A stretch of DNA of 6,336 nt. Source: Opitutales bacterium (GTDB lineage Bacteria > Verrucomicrobiota > Verrucomicrobiia > Opitutales > Oceanipulchritudinaceae). Below, in pieces: positions 1 through 5,111 of this stretch. The position numbers and the translations under genes are program-made. The DNA is taken from positions 1-6,336 of the forward strand of contig SKLD01000277.1 in assembly GCA_007123395.1 (NCBI GenBank). The letters run 5' to 3'. Within the stretch, counting starts at the first letter, position 1; each line of letters starts with the position of its first letter. The notes under the pieces were generated by a model, which saw nothing but the letters and a program-made list of their open reading frames with translations, ran no database searches and was not told the origin of the DNA.

Positions 1-389
1 ATGAAGACCTGCGCGCCTCGCTGGCGAAGTGCCGTCCGGGCGACGGCGGGGAGGCGGGCGCGCTGGCGCGCTACCGCTTGCTGATGCTCGGCAAGGGTGC
101 GGCGCAAAGACGCGGCGGCACAGGCGGGCGCGTGGATGGGGCCGCCCTCGAGCAGGCCCTCGCCTCGGGCGGTGAGTTGCCCGCGCACGAACTGCTGCGC
201 CTGCGGCTGCGTTTCATGACGCACGGCCGCGTGCTGGGAACGGAGAAGTGGCTGACAGAGGGCGGCGGGGCAGCGGCATTGCAAAAGCTGAAGAAACCGC
301 CGCAGGCCGCGCCGGTGGAGATGGTGTCGGGGCTGCCGCTGGCGGCGGCGAACAAGCGGGTGGCGTACCGCGCGGAAGCTTCGGCGTAG
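1..389 (+). CDS. C-terminal part of a REP-associated tyrosine transposase-like protein (5' end outside window)
   Basis: The reading frame is open from the left edge (first full codon at position 3) to a TAG at 387-389, giving 128 visible residues. The segment with YRLLML near residues 24-29, then an Arg/Gly-rich loop, then 'ASGGELPAHELLRLRLRFM' and 'GRVLGTEKWL', follows the order I know from the C-terminal extension of Y1/RAYT-type transposases ('YRxLL...GGxLxxxELLRCRVRYFxDGxVLGSxxFVE'). These proteins are single-strand DNA transposase relatives with a HUH/tyrosine catalytic domain. That domain would lie upstream of the window, so no catalytic residue can be checked. After the FVE-like point (here WLTE) the last 45 residues look unlike the usual 'RFGxKRxxGAR' tail, so the end may be divergent or degenerate. 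An internal ATG at 78 gives a shorter open frame, but the coding pattern continues upstream of it. The family call is recalled by pattern, not by alignment. Confidence 0.55.
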   Translation, partial: EDLRASLAKCRPGDGGEAGALARYRLLMLGKGAAQRRGGTGGRVDGAALEQALASGGELPAHELLRLRLRFMTHGRVLGTEKWLTEGGGAAALQKLKKPPQAAPVEMVSGLPLAAANKRVAYRAEASA

Positions 390-405
390 GCGTAGAAATC
401 GCGCG

Positions 406-1725
406 CTAGCGTCCGTTGAGATCCGGCATCGGCAGGACCAACGGGGGATCTAGGACGGCGCGGTCTTCGCGCAGGTCGGCGACGACGTCACGGACCTGTT
501 TCTCACTGGATTCGTGGGTGGTGAGAACAAGGTGGGCGCGGTCCTCCTCGCGCCCAGGGGTTTGGAGAACGCTCTCGATGCTCACTCCGTGCCGGGCGGT
601 GATGGTGGAGACTTCGGCGAGGACTCCGGGGCGGTCCACCACGCTCAACCGAAGGTAATAGGCTCGGCGGACTTCGTCGAGGGGGGCGAAGGCCACCCGC
701 CCGGAGACAAACGTGGGCATGAACGCGGGCACTCCGTGAAGCCGGTCGATGGCGGCGTCGACAATATCGCTGATGACGGCGCTCGCAGTGGCATCCTGAC
801 CGGCGCCGCGCCCGATGTAGATGCTCTCGCCAACGACATCGCCGAGGACGGAGACCCCGTTGTAGACGCCGTCGACCTTGGCAAGAACGAGATCTTTGCG
901 CAGCAGCATGGGCTCGACGCAGCAGAAGACTTTGTCGGTCTTGAAATCGCGGCGGACCATGGCCACCAGCTTGATGCGGTAGCCGAGGCGGTCGGCCCAG
1001 TCCATGTCGTCGAGCGTCACCTCGCGGATGCCGCGCACCGGCATTTCATCGAGGCTGAACCAGTGACCGTGGGCGAGGTAGGCAAGAATAACGGCTTTGT
1101 GGGCGGCGTCCCAGCCGTCGAGGTCGAGCGCCTCGTCGGCCTCCACGTAGCCAAGGCGGCGCGCGTCGGCGACGATCGTTTCGAAGCCCTGCCGCTCCGC
1201 TTCCATGCGGGTGAGGATGTAGTTGCAGGTGCCGTTGAGGATGCCGTAAATGAGCGGAAAGCGGTTGGCCACGAGGCCCTCGCGCAGTGCCTTGATAATG
1301 GGGATGCCGCCGGCCACGCTGGCCTCGAAGTAGAGCCGGGCGTCGTTGCGCGCCGCCGCCGCGAAGATCGCCTCCCCGTGCTCGCAGATCAGGGCCTTGT
1401 TCGCGGTCACCACCATTTTGCCCGCTTCCAGAGCGGCGAGCGTCGCTTTGAGCGCGACATCCGTCCCGCCCATGAGTTCGCAGAAAAGGTCGACCTCGGC
1501 ATCGGTCGCCACCTCGACGGGGTCGCGGCGAAATTGGTCAGGCCGAATCTCGACGGCCCGCGCGCGGGAAGGATCGCGCACGGCGGCGCAATACAACTCA
1601 AGGCGGGCGCCGAGCCGTTCCTCCAACGGACCGCGGTGGCTGTCGAGGTGTTTCCAGACCCCTTGGCCGACGACACCGAGCCCCGCCATCCCGATCCGCA
1701 ATACTTTGTCGTTGGACACATTCAT
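406..1725 (-). CDS. hom: Homoserine dehydrogenase with C-terminal ACT domain
   Basis: This cytosolic enzyme reduces aspartate-4-semialdehyde to homoserine with NAD(P)H, the branch step to threonine, methionine and isoleucine. From the ATG at 1725 it has 439 residues, normal for the monofunctional, non-ThrA type. The Rossmann nucleotide-binding loop GLGVVG is at 15-20 and the conserved TANK at 107-110. The family signature 'GILNGTCNYIL' is at 161-171. E195, D206 and K210 (in GWDAAHK) have the same spacing as the substrate-binding Glu208, Asp219 and Lys223 of the yeast enzyme. An ACT domain begins near 356 ('YYLRLSVVDRPGVLAEV'), which in this family usually mediates feedback by threonine. There is no aspartate-kinase fusion. 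An in-frame TTG at 1746 would add seven residues (MCGSFSP). I prefer the ATG because MNVSNDKVLRIGMAGLG is the usual short lead-in. Neither start has a clear ribosome binding site. It lies 81 bases after the stop of the small secreted-protein gene on the same strand. Confidence 0.96.
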   Translation of the reverse strand: MNVSNDKVLRIGMAGLGVVGQGVWKHLDSHRGPLEERLGARLELYCAAVRDPSRARAVEIRPDQFRRDPVEVATDAEVDLFCELMGGTDVALKATLAALEAGKMVVTANKALICEHGEAIFAAAARNDARLYFEASVAGGIPIIKALREGLVANRFPLIYGILNGTCNYILTRMEAERQGFETIVADARRLGYVEADEALDLDGWDAAHKAVILAYLAHGHWFSLDEMPVRGIREVTLDDMDWADRLGYRIKLVAMVRRDFKTDKVFCCVEPMLLRKDLVLAKVDGVYNGVSVLGDVVGESIYIGRGAGQDATASAVISDIVDAAIDRLHGVPAFMPTFVSGRVAFAPLDEVRRAYYLRLSVVDRPGVLAEVSTITARHGVSIESVLQTPGREEDRAHLVLTTHESSEKQVRDVVADLREDRAVLDPPLVLPMPDLNGR

Positions 1726-1806
1726 GGGCGAAAAGGAACCACACAAGCCCCCATCGCCGCCCGCGCCAACCCGAAAATCGATCCGACGCTCCGGAAGGCG
1801 AAGCCC
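1726..1806. other. Short gap between the secreted-protein gene and hom
   Basis: The 81 bases between the TAG of the 227-residue gene and the hom ATG show no strong stem-loop followed by a T run on the minus strand. Only a trivial three-base-pair stem (GGC-GAA-GCC, about 1797-1805) is visible. Read-through from the upstream pair into hom is therefore possible. I see no convincing promoter either. Confidence 0.4.
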
Positions 1807-2490
1807 CTACTCTGCCGTGACGCGCAGCTTGAGGAAATACCGGGCGGCGTCTTCGGGCCGGATGCCGGTGAGGAGTCGGACGCGCTCCCTCCCGTCAGGC
1901 GCGGGCCCGAGATCATGTTCCACATGCGCCGCTTCCAACCACAGAGACAAATCCTCCGAAACTTCGATGCCCAGCGCCGCCGCCGCGTCAACGGAGCGCT
2001 CCATTTCGATCCCGAGATAGCCGTCGTGCATCACGACCAGCGGGGCCGCGTCCGCCGCCGCCGTCATCGGCGGGATGCCAAGGGCGTATTTGAGCAGGTT
2101 GCTAACGCCATCCATGGCGGGCATATCCTCCGGCCCGCGCTCACCGGGGGGCGGCTGTTGATCCGTCGGCAGCGAATCCATCCACTCTTCGAAGGAATCA
2201 CCGGGCTCAACAACAACACTCAGTCCGCTTGTCCAGAACCCGGCGTGCACGGCCACGGTCGCCGCCTCCGAAGGCCCGGCGGCGGGTTGGCCAAGGGTGC
2301 CGCTCAGCGCGTAGGAGCCGCTGCTCCCGTGGCCGCCGCCGCCACCGATGACTTGAGGCTCGAGGCGCACTTCCTGCCCGTGGGCAGATCCGGCAACCAC
2401 CCACATGGCCAAATACGCGGCGGTGGACCACAAGCGGAAGGCCGATGCTCGGGGCCTGCTGTTCTCGCTTAACAATGCCATGACACTCAC
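1807..2490 (-). CDS. Small secreted protein with 'SYALSGTLGQP...AGFW' module and C-terminal 'DGVSNLLKYALG' region, unknown function
   Basis: I do not know a function for this 227-residue protein. Residues 1-38 look like a Sec signal peptide: Arg12/14/19, a hydrophobic stretch 20-36, and a plausible cleavage at AHG|QE (38/39). The mature protein starts with a glycine-rich stretch (49-58). This is followed by SYALSGTLGQP (59-69) and AGFW (83-86), a module I recall from many secreted proteins of Verrucomicrobiota and Planctomycetes. A linker leads to 'FEEWMDSLP' (100-108) and 'DGVSNLLKYALGIPP' (127-141), then a beta-rich tail with 'EVSEDLSLW' near 176-184 and ending 'ARYFLKLRVTAE'. This second half resembles C-terminal modules of long Verrucomicrobial secreted proteins, here standing alone. 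There is no membrane anchor, PEP-CTERM tail or lipobox. The start is GTG at 2490, whose bases overlap the TGA of the upstream gene (GTGA), which suggests translational coupling. An ATG at 2481 would give three residues fewer and keep the signal peptide. Confidence 0.8.
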   Translation of the reverse strand: MSVMALLSENSRPRASAFRLWSTAAYLAMWVVAGSAHGQEVRLEPQVIGGGGGHGSSGSYALSGTLGQPAAGPSEAATVAVHAGFWTSGLSVVVEPGDSFEEWMDSLPTDQQPPPGERGPEDMPAMDGVSNLLKYALGIPPMTAAADAAPLVVMHDGYLGIEMERSVDAAAALGIEVSEDLSLWLEAAHVEHDLGPAPDGRERVRLLTGIRPEDAARYFLKLRVTAE

Positions 2491-4811
2491 TGGCTAACAA
2501 GTTCCACGGATTCGAGCCATCCCTCGATACGGGCAAGCCGTGTCTCCATTTCCTCGCCGCGGGCGGCGGCTTCCGCGAGAACCTCCAATTGCTCCCGGAG
2601 TTCCGCGATCTCCGCAGCCTGACCCTGAATCTCGGCAGCCTGCTCCTCGATGATCTCCTGCTGTTCGCGAACGGCTTGGATGGCGAGGACGGCGAAGGTG
2701 TCGTAGCTGAGGGTAAGATACTCTTGATCCTGACCTGAGACAATAGCCGGAAAAAGCGATTTCACCTCTTGAGCAATGAAACCGAAATTGAGCCCCGTAT
2801 CGTCCCGGATCATCCGATAGCTAACCGGTTCCAACTCACGGATCCGCCCCAGAAGGTTTTGTAAGGGCCGGACATCGTCCTTCAGTCGACGGTCAGACGC
2901 CCTCGTGTATCTTCCGTCGGTTTCGATGTATGCCCTGATGCTCATTGAGCCTGCGACGTCTTCGCCGTAGGAGAATGAAAGCCGCCCCGTAGAAAGGGCT
3001 GCCATCGACCATGCGGTTCCTGTGTAGCCTTCCAGAAGGATATTGTCTCCGAAACCTGGGTTTCTAATGTGGAAGTTGGCGTTAGAGCGTATCTCGGTGG
3101 TGTTGATTCCCACTTTATCACCGAAGTGCGTTTCGCCGTGCACCCTCAATCCCCGCTCGGGTATATCGTTTTCATTCCAGCTGCCACCAATCCCTGTTGC
3201 GCGGTTCGGGTAAATTCGAAACGCAGTGTTGCTGTTACTGCCCACAGCGACACGGAAGGGCCCCTGTTCATCATTGGACACGACATGCAGTGTGTTCCAA
3301 GGATTGTCCGTGCCCACGCCCAGCCGGTCGTCCGCATCGAACCCGCCGATGGCGGCATGTCCGCCGACCACGTGAAACGCGCCGGAAGGCTCGTTCGTGT
3401 TTATACCCACCCCTCCGGCAGCATTGATGAGGAACTGATTATTTCCCGTGCTCGTAAACGGAGAAACAGAGGAATCACTCCATACAAATGTGCCAGTGTG
3501 ATCCGCCTGGGCGCGGCGGCCCGCGGCAAAGCTCAAAGCACCTTCCGCCACGTTGTCCATGCCGCCCGGCACGACGGACGAACTTCCGCTCGCAACGTTT
3601 TCCGATCCTCCTCCGACAAACGCGCGGCTGCCGCTGGCTTCGTTGCTGTCACCGCCAGCCACGGTGGATCGATTGCCGTCGGCCCGGTTGCCTTCGCCTC
3701 CCCCGACTGTTGAGCGGGATCCGTCTGCCTCGTTTCCATCGCCACCGGCGACGGTCGAGTACGTCGCCAAAGCACGATTACCAGCGCCTCCGCCAACGCT
3801 TGAAAACCCACCGTCCGCGACATTGTTGAATCCTCCCGAAACGACCGCCTCGCTGCCTCCCGCCGTATTGTTCGAACCGCCGGCGACGGTCGCCCCGAAC
3901 ACCGAGGCCCCGTCCACCTCATTGCTCGGGGCTCCCAGGATCACGTTGGGACGGAACTCCGATGCAACCGCCGCAGGTTCCACACGCAGGACGGGGTGAT
4001 GGGCCAGCCGAAACTCCAACGGAGACGAACTGGAGGCGGGCACGTGGATGCCTTCGGCAGCCAGAGCATCCGCCACCGCGCCTGCGGCAAACGCATCCGA
4101 AGAGAGGGAACCGTCCGCCAACGAAGCGGCCCATGCGGCGCGCAGAGCAAAGGGGACGGAAGTCAGCTCTGCGTCGGGCGTGAGTTGCTCAACGCCAGAG
4201 CCCCCGTCGAACCATACGCGCAGAAACACGGGTGCGTCTTTGAAAACACCTTCGCTGAGCGGTTCCATGCCCGCGCCGCCGAGAGCCAGGGAAAACACAC
4301 CCTCCCGCACCTCGAGCGGAACGTAAGTATCCGGCGGTCCTCCGCCAGTGGAGCTGCCGTCGTGGCTCCAGAGCGTTTGTATGGAGGCGGGCGGAGGATC
4401 ATCGATGGAAACATTGGCCGCCGGAAGTGTTCCGTCACCGGCATTCGTGACGCTGATGGAGACCAGTTGTCCGTCTTCGACCTTGGCCGCCGCCTGAGCG
4501 ACGACATGACCGCGTGCCGTGATTTCAACCCCGGGCGCTTCGACGTAGCCGTGGCCGCCGTCATTCACAATGATCTCGGTTACAAAACCATTGTGGACAA
4601 CGGCCGTTGCTTGGGCTGTCCGAACGTTTTCGGTGCCATCGTCGACAAGGGCGAATTGAAAGTCCCCCGTGCCGTCGAAAGCGGCCCCGTCAACGGTAAC
4701 CTTTCCTTGATAAGTTATCGTCGGCGGTGGGGCGGCCAAGAGGGCTGCGGGTGTGAGGAGTGACGCGCACAGCGCGCCGCACGTGATTTTGATTAGGTTT
4801 GTTTTCTGCAT
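2487..4811 (-). CDS. Exported phage-tail-fibre-like protein with head-type repeats and C-terminal peptidase S74 intramolecular chaperone domain
   Basis: The 774-residue protein is probably a trimeric surface or extracellular fibre. Residues 1-27 form a Sec signal peptide (Lys3/Lys8, hydrophobic 9-26, cleavage near ALLA|A). Residues 28-60 ('TYQGKVTVDG...FQFALVDDGT') and 144-228 ('LWSHDGSSTGG...FLRVWFDGG...LTPDAELTSVPFALRAA') form an N-terminal region common in such proteins. An insertion at about 61-143 separates the halves. Residues 307-426 are eight 15-residue repeats of type S-T-V-x-G-G-x-x-N-x-A-x-G-x-x, like YadA/Hep_Hag head repeats, capped by SFAAGRRAQAD and FVWSDSS. Three stalk motifs follow: GVGINTNEPSGAFHV (467), LGVGTDNPWNTLHV (497), VGINTTEIRSNANFHI (567). 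The S74 chaperone begins at SDRRLK (639-644) and contains GFIAQEV (677-683). Residues 714-763 are a heptad-like coiled coil. In S74 proteins this domain guides trimerisation and then cleaves itself off at the Ser. There is no C-terminal beta-barrel, so it is not a classical trimeric autotransporter. The start is the only ATG placing the signal peptide at the N-terminus. No Shine-Dalgarno is visible. Confidence 0.9.
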   Translation of the reverse strand: MQKTNLIKITCGALCASLLTPAALLAAPPPTITYQGKVTVDGAAFDGTGDFQFALVDDGTENVRTAQATAVVHNGFVTEIIVNDGGHGYVEAPGVEITARGHVVAQAAAKVEDGQLVSISVTNAGDGTLPAANVSIDDPPPASIQTLWSHDGSSTGGGPPDTYVPLEVREGVFSLALGGAGMEPLSEGVFKDAPVFLRVWFDGGSGVEQLTPDAELTSVPFALRAAWAASLADGSLSSDAFAAGAVADALAAEGIHVPASSSSPLEFRLAHHPVLRVEPAAVASEFRPNVILGAPSNEVDGASVFGATVAGGSNNTAGGSEAVVSGGFNNVADGGFSSVGGGAGNRALATYSTVAGGDGNEADGSRSTVGGGEGNRADGNRSTVAGGDSNEASGSRAFVGGGSENVASGSSSVVPGGMDNVAEGALSFAAGRRAQADHTGTFVWSDSSVSPFTSTGNNQFLINAAGGVGINTNEPSGAFHVVGGHAAIGGFDADDRLGVGTDNPWNTLHVVSNDEQGPFRVAVGSNSNTAFRIYPNRATGIGGSWNENDIPERGLRVHGETHFGDKVGINTTEIRSNANFHIRNPGFGDNILLEGYTGTAWSMAALSTGRLSFSYGEDVAGSMSIRAYIETDGRYTRASDRRLKDDVRPLQNLLGRIRELEPVSYRMIRDDTGLNFGFIAQEVKSLFPAIVSGQDQEYLTLSYDTFAVLAIQAVREQQEIIEEQAAEIQGQAAEIAELREQLEVLAEAAARGEEMETRLARIEGWLESVELVSQ
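2490..2897 (-). other. Peptidase S74 / intramolecular chaperone domain with predicted self-cleavage site at Ser639
   Basis: The 136 codons from Ser639 to Gln774 match the S74 domain order: SDRRLK, 'LEPVSYRMI', GFIAQEV, 'YLTLSYDTFAVLAIQAVREQQ', coiled coil. Ser639 and Lys644 are five residues apart, the spacing of the catalytic Ser-Lys pair known in this family (for example Ser587/Lys592 in the eukaryotic relative MYRF). Cleavage would be just before Ser639, releasing about 136 residues from a mature fibre of roughly 610 residues. That the cleavage occurs is inference from the conserved pair. Confidence 0.8.
3534..3893 (-). repeat. Eight in-frame 45-bp units encoding 15-residue head-type repeats
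   Basis: Residues 307-426 of the fibre protein divide into eight uninterrupted 15-residue units, each with a V-x-G-G core and most with N, A and G at fixed places, for example STVAGGDGNEADGSR, STVGGGEGNRADGNR and STVAGGDSNEASGSR. The fourth-sixth units are most alike. The unit ending ALATY is the most divergent. Synonymous positions differ widely between units, so the DNA copies are no longer near-identical although the protein motif is kept. The preceding NVILGAPSNEVDGASV (289-304) looks like a degenerate entry unit and SFAAGRRAQADHTG (427-440) like the exit cap. Confidence 0.85.
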
Positions 4812-4830
4812 GGCGGTGCGGGTTGGGATT

Positions 4831-4849
4831 GACCATGGAATCCGTGGTC
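4831..4849 (-). repeat. Small hairpin in the leader of the fibre gene
   Basis: GACCATGG-AAT-CCGTGGTC on the plus strand folds as an 8-base-pair stem with one wobble pair and a three-base loop. On the fibre mRNA it would end 19 bases before the ATG, close enough to affect ribosome access in a gene without a visible Shine-Dalgarno. The stem also contains an out-of-frame ATG (4836-4834). The role is unproven, and a stem of this size can arise by chance. Confidence 0.35.
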
Positions 4850-4927
4850 GTGGACGAAACGGGGAGCACGCCTGGCATACGCCGACAAACCGACCTCACA
4901 CAACCGCGGAAAGATTTTCTTCTAAAC

Positions 4928-5016
4928 CGGATAAGTTGAACTGAATAAAAGACCGCACGGATGACAAGAGAATTTTCGGGAAATTTTTCCGCCTCCGCGA
5001 AATTCCGCCTTATCCG
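4928..5016. repeat. Inverted repeat pair CGGATAAG / CTTATCCG bracketing the AT-rich core
   Basis: CGGATAAG at 4928-4935 and its exact reverse complement CTTATCCG at 5009-5016 lie 73 bases apart in the divergent intergenic region. A third partial copy, GGATAA, occurs at 5125-5130 just inside the exporter gene. Between the arms, GAATTT (4970-4975) and AAATTC (5000-5005) form another inverted pair, and TTCCGCCT occurs twice in direct orientation (4987-4994 and 5003-5010). The pattern would suit binding sites for a regulator acting on both promoters, but the repeats are short. Confidence 0.35.
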
Positions 5017-5026
5017 ATCCGCGGAT
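5017..5026. repeat. Perfect 10-bp palindrome ATCCGCGGAT
   Basis: The palindrome lies directly after the CTTATCCG arm and 86 bases before the exporter ATG. It is a plausible site for a dimeric DNA-binding protein. The same CCGCGG core recurs at 4903-4908. Short GC palindromes are common in GC-rich DNA, so support is limited to its position in the AT-rich intergenic stretch. Confidence 0.3.
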
Positions 5027-5111
5027 TAAATGGATGCTTCCAAGAATACGCAGAAGGCGCGTGCCACGAAAGGCATTGTCAGCGGTCGCGCGGCGGGCAC
5101 ACTCTGCTCCC

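Larger units (their letters stand above)
4812..5111. promoter_or_regulatory. Divergent intergenic region between the fibre gene and the ABC exporter gene
   Basis: The 300 bases separate two divergently oriented genes and should hold both promoters. The part from about 4915 to 5030 is clearly richer in A+T than the surrounding coding DNA. No promoter hexamer pair stands out. On the minus strand TTGTCA (4967-4962) is a fair -35, but no good -10 sits 16-18 bases away. On the plus strand TTGAAC (4936-4941) has only GGATGA at 17-base spacing. No tRNA, terminator or conserved small protein was recognised here. Several short inverted and direct repeats are listed separately. Confidence 0.55.

Noticed and set aside
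404..411. Palindrome CGCTAGCG at the hom stop codon as a REP element or bidirectional terminator
   Set aside because: It is only eight bases, with no extension into a longer stem and no T run on either strand, and it overlaps the stop codon.
514..2472. A 652-codon open frame on the plus strand covering most of hom and the small secreted gene in antisense
   Set aside because: It is in exact codon register with both minus-strand genes, which happen to share a frame. Antisense stops would need TTA, CTA or TCA sense codons, which are rare in GC-rich genes. Its product is low-complexity Gly/Asp/His/Val-rich with no recognisable domain, whereas the minus-strand products are clear.
3534..3893. CRISPR array, because of regular 45-bp spacing
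   Set aside because: The units are contiguous, in frame, without unique spacers, and encode a continuous protein repeat.
3553..3999. Plus-strand open frame of 148 codons with repeated Pro-Pro-rich units
   Set aside because: The periodicity is the antisense image of the 45-bp head repeats. The minus-strand reading gives a known fold type continuous with the rest of the fibre protein.
3996..4763. Plus-strand open frame of 255 codons opposite the fibre N-terminal region
   Set aside because: It lies wholly antisense to the well-supported fibre gene, has no recognisable motif and no promoter or ribosome binding site.
2487..4811. Prophage tail-fibre gene as part of a phage remnant
   Set aside because: The protein starts with a Sec signal peptide and a non-phage N-terminal region. 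No baseplate, tail, capsid, lysis or integrase gene is in the window.
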